Shown here in pieces: positions 54,579-63,822 of a stretch of 64,000 bases of DNA. Source of the stretch: Microterricola pindariensis (GTDB lineage Bacteria > Actinomycetota > Actinomycetes > Actinomycetales > Microbacteriaceae); assembly GCF_002936985.1 (NCBI RefSeq), contig NZ_MPZN01000009.1, positions 1 to 64,000 of the forward strand, written 5' to 3'. The notes below the pieces were generated by a model. It had not been told where the DNA came from. It ran no database searches and saw only the letters and a list, made by a program, of their open reading frames with translations. The position numbers were made by a program, and so were the translations under genes. Position 1 is the stretch's first letter. Each line of letters opens with the position of its first letter.

Positions 54579-55981
54579 GCTGATGCTCCTGTGTTCGAGG
54601 GGGATTTCGAGCGCCCGGGCAGGAACCCGGCGACGATGGCGCCGCCGAGCGCGACCGCGAGCAGCGGAATCATCGCCACCAGGTAGCCGTCGGCCGGCCC
54701 CACCGCGGTGAGCGCGAGGAGGGTGCCGACGATCGCGGTGCCGAAGCTGGATCCGAGGTTGGAGACGCTCCGCGAGAGCCCGGAGATCTCGCCCTGCGTC
54801 TCCTCCGGGAACGCGGACTGCACGATGTTGACGCTCGGCGTGAGTGTCGCGCCGAGGCCCAACCCGATCGCCAGCAGGCCCGGCGCGAACGGCCAGGCGC
54901 CCGGGACGGCGCCGACGAGGAGCAGGAGGAGCAGGCCGACGCCCGTGACCAGGAAGCCCGAGATGATCAGCGCGCGCTGCGAGAAGTGCCGGACCAGCCA
55001 GGACGCGGACAGCGAGGACACGAGGATGCCGAGGGTGGCGGCGCTGAAGATGACGCCGGTCTCGATCGCGTCGTACTGACGCACCACCTGCAGATGGCTG
55101 GCGACGAGCATCGATGTGCCCATCAGCAGCAGCCATTGGAAGTTCTGTGTCACGAGGGCGAGGTTGGAGACTCGGTTGCGGAACAGCGCGGTGGAGAACA
55201 GAGGCTCGCGACCCCGCCGTTCCAGCCTGCGCACCCAGCGGAAGAAGACGACGATCACCGCGGCGCCGATCAACATCAGGCCGATCGACCAGAGCAGGTT
55301 GTTGTCGGCGGCAAGGATGCCGAGCACGAAGATGATCAGGCCGAGCGCGGAGAGCACCGCTCCGGTGACGTCGAAGGGGCGGCCGGGTTCCTTCGGGAGC
55401 GGGTCTTTCAGGCGCATCGCGAGAAAGAGGATCAGCACGATCACGAGGGCTTGAAAGAGGAAGGCCGCCCGCCAGCTGAGCGCGGCGGTGATCCACCCGC
55501 CGATCAGTGGCCCGGTGGCCGCGCCAATCCCGCCGGCGGCACTGACCACGCCGAAGGCGCGAACCCGGTCGGCCAGCCCCGTCCAGTACAGGGTCACCAG
55601 GATGTAGACCGGGGGGATGAGCAGGGCCGTGCCCGCCCCCTCCAGGATCGAGTTGCCCAGGATGAGCACCCCGAGCCCTGGCGACAGGGCGCTGAGCAGG
55701 GCGCCGAGCCCGTAGACGGAGAGGCCGAGGACGAAGCACGTCTTCCGTCCGAGCTGCACGGTGAGCTTGCCGAAGGGAATCATCAGCGCGGCCATCACCA
55801 GCAGGAACAGCGTGATCGAGACCTGGATGCCCTGCACGGTCGTGTCGAGGTCGCGGCTCATGTCGTTGAGCATGACGTTCATGTTCGAACCCGCGAATGA
55901 GCAGATGAACTGGGCCAGTGCAAGCGGCACCAGAGTCCACCGCGCCGGCATGATTCCCTGCGCCGCTCCGTGGGAGGACAC
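54575..55981 (-). CDS. MFS drug/sugar-type transporter (14-TMS DHA2-like)
   Basis: 468 residues with about 14 hydrophobic helices. The MFS motif A is PFGKLTVQLGRKTCFVLGLS and motif C is SAAGGIGAATGPLIGGWITA, typical of DHA2-type efflux proteins. The GTG at 55981 or the ATG at 55951 may be the start. Translation is coupled to the GH15 gene. Export of a glycoside or drug is possible; the substrate is not clear. Confidence 0.86.
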   Translation of the reverse strand: MSSHGAAQGIMPARWTLVPLALAQFICSFAGSNMNVMLNDMSRDLDTTVQGIQVSITLFLLVMAALMIPFGKLTVQLGRKTCFVLGLSVYGLGALLSALSPGLGVLILGNSILEGAGTALLIPPVYILVTLYWTGLADRVRAFGVVSAAGGIGAATGPLIGGWITAALSWRAAFLFQALVIVLILFLAMRLKDPLPKEPGRPFDVTGAVLSALGLIIFVLGILAADNNLLWSIGLMLIGAAVIVVFFRWVRRLERRGREPLFSTALFRNRVSNLALVTQNFQWLLLMGTSMLVASHLQVVRQYDAIETGVIFSAATLGILVSSLSASWLVRHFSQRALIISGFLVTGVGLLLLLLVGAVPGAWPFAPGLLAIGLGLGATLTPSVNIVQSAFPEETQGEISGLSRSVSNLGSSFGTAIVGTLLALTAVGPADGYLVAMIPLLAVALGGAIVAGFLPGRSKSPSNTGASA

Positions 55982-56015
55982 GCGACTACCGAACCCCGCC
56001 GGTCTGCCGCATGGG

Positions 56016-56150
56016 CTAGACCTCGTCAGCGCCCGTGTCGAGCCCCAATGGGGCGCCCGGTTCCGGGGCGTTCGCCCTCTGGCCGAACAGCTCGGCGAGG
56101 TCTAACGGTTGCGTCTCCGGCGGCTCCGTTGCAAAATCGCCACGCTCCAT
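56016..56150 (-). CDS. 44-residue acidic peptide with a strong ribosome binding site
   Basis: The ORF reads MERGDFATEPPETQPLDLAE, then LFGQRANAPEPGAPLG and ends GADEV. It has GGAGG seven bases upstream of the ATG (56150), the best SD in this area, and stops 34 bases before the MFS start on the same strand. It is hydrophilic, with no signal peptide and no cysteine. It could be an upstream leader ORF or a small protein. Confidence 0.55.
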   Translation of the reverse strand: MERGDFATEPPETQPLDLAELFGQRANAPEPGAPLGLDTGADEV

Positions 56151-56261
56151 GATTACGCCTCCACAAGTCTTGCTGCCCGTCTCTTGAAGCCTGCGCCGCG
56201 CCATCATGCGAGGCATCACATAGACCGGGTGATTCGGACGCGGGCCTCGAGCGAACGGCGC

Positions 56262-56370
56262 AATGCGTGTCGGCTGTTGCTCTCCCGTTGGTCGAGTAGG
56301 CCCGACAGGGCGGGACTGTTTCGCGTGCGGGGTCTCGATACGCTCGTTCCTCGCTACTCGACCAGCGGGG
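56262..56370. repeat. Long REP-like repeat, copy 1
   Basis: A block of about 109 bases, AATGCGTGTCGGCTGTTGCT ... GCTACTCGACCAGCGGGG, containing TGGTCGAGTAG near its start and CTACTCGACCA near its end, so it folds on itself. It is repeated at 56429-56559. Confidence 0.9.
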
Positions 56371-56388
56371 TGTGGGAAGTGGTGCGCG

Positions 56389-56424
56389 GTTGGCTTCGGT
56401 CGATCGGGGCTCGCTCGAGCCAAC
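56389..56424. repeat. GTTGGCT hairpin, reverse-oriented relative of the 46.8-kb array
   Basis: GTTGGCTTCGGTCGATCGGG leads to GCTCGAGCCAAC. It is the reverse complement layout of the units in 46790-46945. Confidence 0.8.
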
Positions 56425-56428
56425 GGGC

Positions 56429-56559
56429 AATGCGTGTCGGCTGTTGCTCTCCCGTTGGTCGAGTAGGCCCGCCAGGGCCGTATCGAGACTCTGGCAGGGC
56501 GGGACTGTTTCGCGTGCGGGGTCTCGATACGCTCGTTCCTCGCTACTCGACCAGCGGGG
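56429..56559. repeat. Long REP-like repeat, copy 2
   Basis: Same sequence as 56262-56370 with an inserted segment, CGCCAGGGCCGTATCGAGAC and neighbouring bases, within it. The two copies lie in direct orientation. Confidence 0.9.
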
Positions 56560-56579
56560 GAAAGGGCCACGGGGCGGGG

Positions 56580-59450
56580 CTAGCCGAAGGTGGTCTTCCA
56601 GAGGGAGTAGGTGAACGCCTTGTCGGCGAGCTTGACGTCGAGCAGGGTCCAGCGCAGGATCTTCAGCTCTGCGCGCGCCTCGATCGCCGCGCGCGCGTAC
56701 ATCTCGACGCTGCCGCTGACCTCGGGCTTGGAGATGTCGGGACGGTGCACGGCGCCGGTGACGCCGAGCTGGGCGCCGGCCGAGACGTTGGGCCCGAAGA
56801 CGCCGTACATCTTGCTGTCCAGCTTGATCCGGGGCCCCACGGCCAGTGTCCCCTCGAAGTCCGCGGACGTCGTGCCCGGCATCCCATCGAAGGTGAGCGG
56901 CTTGAAGCTCCCGCCCGGCCCCTCGTGGACGCGGGTCAGGCCGTTGGCCTTCGTGTAGCTGAAGCCGTTGGTCTCCTCGCGGGTGTACCCGAACATCGGC
57001 ACGGTGACGGTCGCCGAGAGCTTGAGGTCGACCATGAGGCCGAGCGTCAGCTTGTTCGTGATCACCACGGGCACCGGCCCGGCCATGAACCGGATGGAGG
57101 GCAAGGTGAAGCCGACGAGATCCTTCGTGAGGTTGACGTTCCTCTCCCACTCGACGCTCGCTTTGAACGACACCTCGGCCTTGACCTTCGTGGTGGCCTT
57201 CACCGTGAACTCGTTCACGTCGACGGATGCGGGGATCACCTTCCACTTCCAGCGCATGGTGATGTCGAGCACCATCGTGAGCGTGACGGCCACCTGGGTG
57301 TCGGCCTCGACGAGGGCGCTCAGCGAGAGCTCCTCGTCGACGGCGGATGCCTCGACCTCGGCCGCGGCGGCCGCCCGCGCGTCCGCCCCGGCATCCGTGA
57401 GGTTCGTCACGTCGGGCGCACCCGAGCTCCACTTGACCAACAGCGCCGGCTTGAATGCGAACGCCATCATCACGGCGGCGCTCGGCGCGGCCAGTTGCGC
57501 GGGGGCCGGAGCCGCGGGATCCGGGTACGGCGCCAGGTCGACGTCGTCGCCCGTCGCGATGAACGCGCCCTCATCGCCGTTGTCGATGTCGGTGAAGGTG
57601 ACGTCGTCGCCCGTCGGGGGACTCGTGTCGTCGCTCCGGGTGATGCCGGCTGGGTCCTCGAGCACGAGCTGCTCGTCGATGTCGGCCTGGTAGAACACCG
57701 CTTCCAGGGAGGCCGGCACCGTCGACACGACCCAGAGATCGCCCACCCGGTTGGCCGAGACGACGCGTTCGAAGAAGCCGTCCGGCAGTGTGTCTGTGAC
57801 ATCCGACACCAGGACGTCGTTCGTGTCGAAGTCGGGCAGCTCCTCGAATGACACGCTGTGCGCTGACACCCCGCGCATCACCGGCTGTCCGGCGCCGTTG
57901 ACGAGCACGGTGTTCATCGAAATGACGACGTCGTCGGCATCGGCGGCCGTGATGTCGATGTGCACGCTGTCGCTGCTGCTGGCCCCGGAGCGATCGAACA
58001 CGGTGGCGATGTACTCGAATTCGCCGTCGTCAGGGGCGGACGCCTCGAACGACCAGGAGACAGTGCCGTCGCTGCCGGTGGCGAACTCGGCGGTGCCGAT
58101 CAGGCCCGCCCCCGGGCTGGAGATCTCCACCCGGTCGAGCGCGGCGCCCGGGGTGTCGAGGGTGCCCTCGAGGAGGAAGGCGCCGTTCTCGCCGAGGTCG
58201 ATCGCGCTCTGCGTGAGCGGGGCGGTGATCGTGACGCTCGGCTCGGCGTCGCCTCGCCGCGGGGCGTCGTGCAGGAAGTCGCCGAGCGCGATGACGGTGG
58301 CATCCACGGCCCCGCGGCTGAGCGCGAGGCTGCTGGTGCTGTCGATGGTGGGCGCGATGGCCAGCTGGGGGAGCGCGCCCGCGGCGGGGTCGACGGCCAC
58401 GCCGCTGGCACGGCCCTGCTGCGGGCCGAATCCCAGCAGGGCGAGCTGGGCGCCCGGCTCGGCCGAGAGCAACACGAGGGAGTAGGAGGAGTCGGTGGTG
58501 TCGGCCGTGTCGACGGGCCGGTCCGCCCGCGTTCCGGAGGCGGCGACGCGCAGCTGCTGCGCGGTCGTGCGCTCGGTGGAGTGCACGAAGCTGCCGACGA
58601 CGTTGGCCTGCTCGAAGTCGGTGTCCGCCTCCGGCATCCAGCCGAGCACGTCGAGTTGCAGGCTGCCGCTGCCTGCGGCGAGGCCGAGTGCGATCAGGCC
58701 CTTCTCATCCGGGGTGAACACCGAGGTGATCGTGGACGGCCCGCCGGGCAGGGGCAGGCGGAGCCCGTTGACGGTGAGGTCCGTCGGCTCGCTGAGCTCG
58801 ACCGTGACGCTGGCGTAGACGGCGCGCACCAGCTCGGACGCGACACCGCCCTCGCCGGTGACGCCGATGAGACGCGTGTCCCCGGCCGTCAGCAGCGGCC
58901 CGCCGAGCCCGACCGCGGTGTCTGCGCGGCGCACCGGCGTCGGCAGCGCGATCGTGGAGCCGGGCACGGCCGCCGCGCCGTCGAAGGCGGCGACGGTCTC
59001 GATGCGCACCTCGGCGGTCACGCTCGCCCACAGCGCGACCGAGTCGTTGGTCACTGGGAGCAGCACGGTGGTGGAGGCGGCCTGGCCGGCGGCCGCGCTC
59101 AACACGGTGCTGGGCGCGGCCGGGTCGCCGGTCGAGAGCACGGTGTCGGATGCCGCCTGCGGCAGCGTCACGCGGAGCAGCACCGCGGCGTGGCCGTCTG
59201 CGCTGCCGCGCAGCCCCACCCGCACCAGCGGGTCCGTGCCGAGCGCAGAGCCCCAGCCGGCCTGCGAATCCACGACGGGGAGTCGGTCCGTGACGACAGC
59301 CATCGGCGCGACATCCGCGACGTCGAGCAGCATGCCCTCCGCGAGGAGGCCCTCCGCCTGTGCCGGCACGGCGGTCAGGCCGAGCAGGGTGACGGAGAGC
59401 ACGGCGACGCCGGCGACGCCGGTGCGGAGCCGGCGCGGGAGGGAGCGCAT
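56580..59450 (-). CDS. Large secreted protein with Ig-like and repeat regions, unknown function
   Basis: 956 residues. Signal peptide (basic RSLPRRLRT, hydrophobic core, AQA cleavage at about residue 33). The mature protein has beta-rich segments (VTITAPLTQSAIDLGENGAF, VSWSFEASAPDDGEFEYIAT, Ig-like) and a C-terminal half rich in beta strands and few charges (FTVKATTKVKAEVSFKASVE). There is no C-terminal membrane anchor. No named family is recognised as a whole. The ATG overlaps the stop of the LAKTG gene (TGATG), so the two are translationally coupled. Confidence 0.72.
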   Translation of the reverse strand: MRSLPRRLRTGVAGVAVLSVTLLGLTAVPAQAEGLLAEGMLLDVADVAPMAVVTDRLPVVDSQAGWGSALGTDPLVRVGLRGSADGHAAVLLRVTLPQAASDTVLSTGDPAAPSTVLSAAAGQAASTTVLLPVTNDSVALWASVTAEVRIETVAAFDGAAAVPGSTIALPTPVRRADTAVGLGGPLLTAGDTRLIGVTGEGGVASELVRAVYASVTVELSEPTDLTVNGLRLPLPGGPSTITSVFTPDEKGLIALGLAAGSGSLQLDVLGWMPEADTDFEQANVVGSFVHSTERTTAQQLRVAASGTRADRPVDTADTTDSSYSLVLLSAEPGAQLALLGFGPQQGRASGVAVDPAAGALPQLAIAPTIDSTSSLALSRGAVDATVIALGDFLHDAPRRGDAEPSVTITAPLTQSAIDLGENGAFLLEGTLDTPGAALDRVEISSPGAGLIGTAEFATGSDGTVSWSFEASAPDDGEFEYIATVFDRSGASSSDSVHIDITAADADDVVISMNTVLVNGAGQPVMRGVSAHSVSFEELPDFDTNDVLVSDVTDTLPDGFFERVVSANRVGDLWVVSTVPASLEAVFYQADIDEQLVLEDPAGITRSDDTSPPTGDDVTFTDIDNGDEGAFIATGDDVDLAPYPDPAAPAPAQLAAPSAAVMMAFAFKPALLVKWSSGAPDVTNLTDAGADARAAAAAEVEASAVDEELSLSALVEADTQVAVTLTMVLDITMRWKWKVIPASVDVNEFTVKATTKVKAEVSFKASVEWERNVNLTKDLVGFTLPSIRFMAGPVPVVITNKLTLGLMVDLKLSATVTVPMFGYTREETNGFSYTKANGLTRVHEGPGGSFKPLTFDGMPGTTSADFEGTLAVGPRIKLDSKMYGVFGPNVSAGAQLGVTGAVHRPDISKPEVSGSVEMYARAAIEARAELKILRWTLLDVKLADKAFTYSLWKTTFG

Positions 59451-60010
59451 CACCGAGCGGCTCCCGTCGAGCCGGCGCGGCGTTGCGACAGCACCAGGAA
59501 GCCGCCGACGAGGAGGGCGAACGTGCCGCCGACGATGCCGGCCGAGATGAGCACACCCGTCTTGGCCAGGCCGCTCGGCGCGGATGCGGCGGGGCTCTGG
59601 CCGCCTGGGGTGCCCGGGGTCTCGGGGGCGGCGGGCAGCTGCTCCCGGTGGCTGCTGACGACGGTGCCGTCTCCGGTCGCGAAGGTCAGCACCAGAGCGG
59701 ATGCGGCCGCGCCGTTCAGCGCCTGGAACTCGTAGCGGCCTTCCTCGGCTGGCAGGATCGCCGTCGCGCCGAAGGCGGTCTCACGCACCGTGATCGGCAG
59801 CCAGTCCGCCCCGCGCTCTGCCGCGCGATAGCTCAGCTCGACGTCGCCGGCGGCGAGGCCGGGGCGCTCCAGATCAACCCAGAGCTGCTGCGTCGCCGCC
59901 GGGGCGTCGACGGTGAGCGTCGCGTCCGCGGCGCGCGCGGCATCCGTCGGAAACAGGATGAGCCCGCCGAGCGCAACCGCCACCATCCCCTTGAACGTCG
60001 CACTCAGCAC
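59450..60010 (-). CDS. Secreted protein with an LAKTG sortase-like sorting signal
   Basis: 186 residues: signal peptide (about 1-27, ending ARAADA), one compact beta-rich domain (about 28-125), a Pro/Gly/Ser linker and the C-terminal sorting signal LAKTG followed by a hydrophobic helix (VLISAGIVGGTFALLVGGFL) and SQRR. LAxTG motifs are the recognised substrates of class E sortases in actinobacteria. It is coupled to the large secreted protein downstream. Confidence 0.75.
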   Translation of the reverse strand: MLSATFKGMVAVALGGLILFPTDAARAADATLTVDAPAATQQLWVDLERPGLAAGDVELSYRAAERGADWLPITVRETAFGATAILPAEEGRYEFQALNGAAASALVLTFATGDGTVVSSHREQLPAAPETPGTPGGQSPAASAPSGLAKTGVLISAGIVGGTFALLVGGFLVLSQRRAGSTGAAR

Positions 60011-60203
60011 GGCTCTCCATCCCCCTGCGTACCGGGCGAGAGGCCGGCCGCGAAATCACCAACCGTCAAACATTACGGGGAGGCCGAGGCAGGGGCATCG
60101 GTATTTTCTACCTATTTCGTGGCTGCCCGAGCTGTGGCCGCACGGAGGAGCCGAGCGTACGATGACCCCGTGTCGCGTCCCCTGAGGCGCCGAAGGAGTG
60201 ACC

Positions 60204-60773
60204 ATGAGCACATACAAGGTTGGCTATTTCGTGGGGAGCCTCTCCTCAACGTCCATCAACCGGACGCTGTCGAAGGCGCTGGTGGCGCTCGCGCCGAAAG
60301 ACCTGGAGCTGACGGAGATCCCGATCGGGGGGCTGCCGCTGTACAGCGCCGACTATGACGCCGACTTCCCGTCGGAGGCGCGGGCGCTGAAAGACGCGAT
60401 CGGCCGCTCGGATGCCGTGCTCTTCATCACCCCGGAGTACAACCGCTCCATCCCGGGCGGTCTGAAGAACGCGATCGACTGGGCGTCCCGGCCGTGGGGG
60501 CAGAACTCCTTCGACCACATCCCGGCCGCGGTGATCGGCGCCTCCATCGGCTCCATTGGCACGGCGGTCGCGCAGCAGAGCCTGCGCGGGGTGCTCAGCT
60601 TCGTCAACGCCCGGCAGATGACGGCGCCCGAGGCCTACATCCACTACACACCGGAGATGTTCGCCGAGAGTGGCGAGGTGCTGATCGAGAGCACCTCGGT
60701 GTTCCTCGCCAACTTCATGACCGAGTTCCGCGACCACATCCGGCGGGTGCTGACGGTGTTGCCGCGCGAGTAG
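60204..60773 (+). CDS. NADPH-dependent FMN reductase family protein
   Basis: 189 residues with flavodoxin-like fold: YFVGSLSSTSINRTLSKALV (FMN phosphate loop), LFITPEYNRSIPGGLKNAID (conserved PEYN-S-PG-LKNA-D) and IGASIGSIGTAVAQQSLR. Reduces quinones, chromate or azo compounds using NAD(P)H in known relatives. The ATG at 60204 has AAGGAG upstream. It converges with pepA. Confidence 0.91.
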   Translation: MSTYKVGYFVGSLSSTSINRTLSKALVALAPKDLELTEIPIGGLPLYSADYDADFPSEARALKDAIGRSDAVLFITPEYNRSIPGGLKNAIDWASRPWGQNSFDHIPAAVIGASIGSIGTAVAQQSLRGVLSFVNARQMTAPEAYIHYTPEMFAESGEVLIESTSVFLANFMTEFRDHIRRVLTVLPRE

Positions 60774-60803
60774 CGCGGCGACACCGTCGGCGGCTGGTGC
60801 CGG

Positions 60804-62288
60804 CTAGCCGGCGAAGTCCTCCAGCACGGTGACCAGCGTGCGCACCGAGGCGCCGGTGCCGCCGATGCTGGTGACGCCGTAGGCCGCCCCGTTGTTGGTG
60901 CCGGTGCCGGCGATGTCCAGGTGCGCCCACGGGATGGTGCCGGAGCCGTCGGCGGTCTTGCCCACGAACTCGCGCAGGAACACGCCGGCGAGCAGCGATC
61001 CGCCATCGCGCACGGAGGGGTTGAGGTTGGCCAGGTCGGCGAAACGGGAGTCGAGCAGGCCGCGCAGCTCTCCGGGCAGCGGCATCGGCCAGTGCGCCTC
61101 TCCGGCGGTCTGGCCCGCCTCCACGACGCTCGTGACGAGGCCGGTCTCGCCCATCACCGCGGCGGTGCGGCGGCCGAGCGCCACGATCACTGCTCCGGTG
61201 AGGGTGGCGACGTCGATGATCGCGTCCGGGTACTCCTCGCTGGCCAGAGCCAGACCGTCGGCCATGACCAGACGCCCCTCCGCATCGGTGTTCAGCACCT
61301 CGACGGTGGTGCCGTCGCGCATGGTGAGCACGTCGTTCGGGCGGATGGAGGTGCTGGAGACGAGGTTCTCGGCGATGCAGAGCCAGGCGGTGACGCGCAC
61401 GTTCAGCTGCAGCCGGGCGGCGGCGATGGTCGCCGCGAGCACGGTGGCGGCGCCGGCCATGTCGTGGTGCATGGTGAGCATGAAATCGGCCGGCTTCATC
61501 GAGTTTCCGCCGGTGTCGAAGGTGATGCCCTTGCCGACGAAGGCGAGGTGCTTGGCCGCCCCGGCCGGGTTGTAGCTCACCTTGACCAGGCGCGGCAGGC
61601 GGGAGGAGCCCTGGCCGACGCCGAGGATGCCGCCGCAGCCCTCCTCGGAGAGCCGAGCCTCGTCCCACACCTCGACGGTGACCGGCAGGCCCTCTGCGGC
61701 GCGCTCGGCGGCCGCGGCGAAGGAGGCCGGGAACAGCTCGGCGCCGGGGGTGTTCGTCAGGTCCTTCACGAAGTTGACGGCATCCGCCAGCACGTCGACC
61801 CGCTCCAGCGCCTCGGCGGGCACCGCGGTCGGGCTGAGGATGGTGACGGAGGCCGCGGTCGGCTTCTGGGCGTCCTTGGTCTTGCCGCGGAACGCGTTGA
61901 ACGCGTAGGCGCCGAGCGTCGCACCCTCGAACGCGGCGACGGTATCGGCGGCGCTGTTGATGCCGAGGTCGAGCACGAGCGACTCGGCGCCGGCCAGCTG
62001 GCGCACGGCGGAGGCGGCCGCGTTGCGCACCGCGTCGGTGCCGGCATCCGCGCCCAGCCCGATGATGGCCACGCTGCCGAACGACGGGTCCTCCGTGGGC
62101 AGGCGCAACAGCTCGTCGGCCTTGCCGCCGAAGCCGAAGGTGGCGAACTGGGCGGTGATCTCTTCGACGGCGGGCGCGTCGCCGAGCAGCACGGGGCCGT
62201 CGGAGCCCGAGACGGCACCGAGCACGAGGACGTCGGCGCTGAGGGAGTCGAGTTCCGCTGCGCTGAGCGCAACACGAGGAGATGTCAT
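60804..62288 (-). CDS. pepA: Leucyl aminopeptidase (M17)
   Basis: Cytosolic hexameric aminopeptidase with two metal ions. 494 residues; VGKGITFDTGGNSMKPADFM and NTDAEGRLVMADGLAL carry the metal ligands and catalytic residues. The signature NTDAEGRL is complete. Length is typical of M17. Confidence 0.95.
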   Translation of the reverse strand: MTSPRVALSAAELDSLSADVLVLGAVSGSDGPVLLGDAPAVEEITAQFATFGFGGKADELLRLPTEDPSFGSVAIIGLGADAGTDAVRNAAASAVRQLAGAESLVLDLGINSAADTVAAFEGATLGAYAFNAFRGKTKDAQKPTAASVTILSPTAVPAEALERVDVLADAVNFVKDLTNTPGAELFPASFAAAAERAAEGLPVTVEVWDEARLSEEGCGGILGVGQGSSRLPRLVKVSYNPAGAAKHLAFVGKGITFDTGGNSMKPADFMLTMHHDMAGAATVLAATIAAARLQLNVRVTAWLCIAENLVSSTSIRPNDVLTMRDGTTVEVLNTDAEGRLVMADGLALASEEYPDAIIDVATLTGAVIVALGRRTAAVMGETGLVTSVVEAGQTAGEAHWPMPLPGELRGLLDSRFADLANLNPSVRDGGSLLAGVFLREFVGKTADGSGTIPWAHLDIAGTGTNNGAAYGVTSIGGTGASVRTLVTVLEDFAG

Positions 62289-62460
62289 GGGGGATCCGTT
62301 CTATCGGGCTGATCGCACCGGGAAGTGCCTAGAACCGACCCTAGGCGATCCGCCAGCCGCCGACATCTGGGCGACCGGCAGATGTACAGCCGCAACGGGG
62401 GACGAGAGCTGTATTGTCATGTTTAACGGATGCAGCGGGGCATGGCGGAGGGAACCAGCG

Positions 62461-63735
62461 GTGAGTGAGACGGTCGGTGACGACGTGGCGCAAGCCGCGC
62501 CGGGGAGACCCGTCCGACACGGCCGCCAGCGCCCCCAGAGCGCCGGCCGGGAGCTGCTGAAGTTCACGGCCAGCGCGCTCGCCGTTCTGCTCATCGCCTC
62601 CGCTGCCGTCGGGGCCTACGCGGTCCTCGACACGCTCAACCAGGTGAAGTCGAATGCCGTCGACATCTCGCTTCCCGGCTCGACGCCGCCGCCCCCGCCG
62701 CCGGGGATCGGCGCCATCGAGGGCGGCTTCAACATGCTCATCGTCGGCACGGACAACGACGCGAACCAGGGCGACGCCTTCGGCGTGCGCGACGCCACCC
62801 TCAACGACGTGAACATCCTGTTGCACGTGTCGGCCGACCACCAGAACGCGGTGGCGCTGACGCTGCCGCGAGACCTGGTGATCCCGCAGCCGGAGTGCAC
62901 GAACCCCGACACCGGGGAGACCTTCGGCGAGTCGTCGGCAGAGCCGCTCAACGACGCCTACGAGCGCGGCGGCCTGGCGTGCATCGTCAACACCGTCTCG
63001 AGCGTCACCGGCATCGACATCGGCTACGCGGGTCTCGTGTCATTCAACGGCGTGATCGCCCTGAGCGACGCGGTCGGCGGGGTGCCCGTCTGCCTGGCGG
63101 CGCCGCTCGTGGACCCGGGGGCGAACCTCGACCTGCCCGCCGGCGAGAGCGTCATCTCCGGTGCCACGGCACTGGCGTTCCTGCGCACGCGCTACTCGAT
63201 CGGCGACCGCAGCGACCTCTCGCGCATCTCGAACCAGCAGTCGTTCATGGCCTCGCTGCTGCGCACGGTGCGCTCGGATTCCACCCTCAACAACCCGGCC
63301 AAGCTCTACAGCCTGGCCCGCGTCGCCGCCGACCACATGACGTTCTCGACCTCGCTGGCCGAGCCGGCCGCGATGATCGCGCTGGCGCTGAGCCTCAAGG
63401 ACATCCCGCTCGACAACGTCGTCTTCGTGCAGTTCCCCGTCGTCGACTCCACCGACTTCTCGGGCAAGGTGCAGCCGGAGCAGCCCCTGGCCGACGAGCT
63501 GATGGCGATGATCGCGAACGACCAGGCGTTCAGCCTGGCCCCGGATTCCGTGGGCAACGGTGTCGAGCTGCAGGGCGGCGGTGCGACGCCGACCGCCGAG
63601 CCGAGCGCGCCCGCCGACCCCAACGCGACCGCGAACCCCACCGACCCGGCCGCGACCGCGGCGCCCGTCGTGCCGGGGCTGACCGGCCAGACGGGCGCGC
63701 AGAGCACCTGCTCGAAGGCGTTCCCGGGCGAATAG
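62461..63735 (+). CDS. LytR-CpsA-Psr (LCP) family protein
   Basis: 424 residues: cytoplasmic basic tail, one membrane helix (about 40-60), a Pro-rich linker (STPPPPPPG), and the LCP domain (about 85-320: NMLIVGTDNDANQGD, VALTLPRDLVIPQP, DAVGGVPVCLAAPL and AFLRTRYSIGDRSDLSRISN). LCP enzymes attach glycopolymers to peptidoglycan. The tail is Pro/Ala/Thr-rich. The GTG at 62461 has GGAGGG eight bases upstream and is preferred over an ATG at 62420. Confidence 0.9.
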   Translation: MSETVGDDVAQAAPGRPVRHGRQRPQSAGRELLKFTASALAVLLIASAAVGAYAVLDTLNQVKSNAVDISLPGSTPPPPPPGIGAIEGGFNMLIVGTDNDANQGDAFGVRDATLNDVNILLHVSADHQNAVALTLPRDLVIPQPECTNPDTGETFGESSAEPLNDAYERGGLACIVNTVSSVTGIDIGYAGLVSFNGVIALSDAVGGVPVCLAAPLVDPGANLDLPAGESVISGATALAFLRTRYSIGDRSDLSRISNQQSFMASLLRTVRSDSTLNNPAKLYSLARVAADHMTFSTSLAEPAAMIALALSLKDIPLDNVVFVQFPVVDSTDFSGKVQPEQPLADELMAMIANDQAFSLAPDSVGNGVELQGGGATPTAEPSAPADPNATANPTDPAATAAPVVPGLTGQTGAQSTCSKAFPGE

Positions 63736-63822
63736 CGCCGATAGTCTGGGGGCTGGCGGCATCCGCTCGCCGTTCGGTGAACGCCCCGACGAGCGCTCCC
63801 TCCGCCTCGGAAGGAACACGCC

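Noticed and set aside
56026..57432. Minus-strand ORF across the 56-kb repeats
   Set aside because: Low-complexity translation that repeats because the DNA repeats; only the 44-codon frame with a good SD (56016-56150) was kept.
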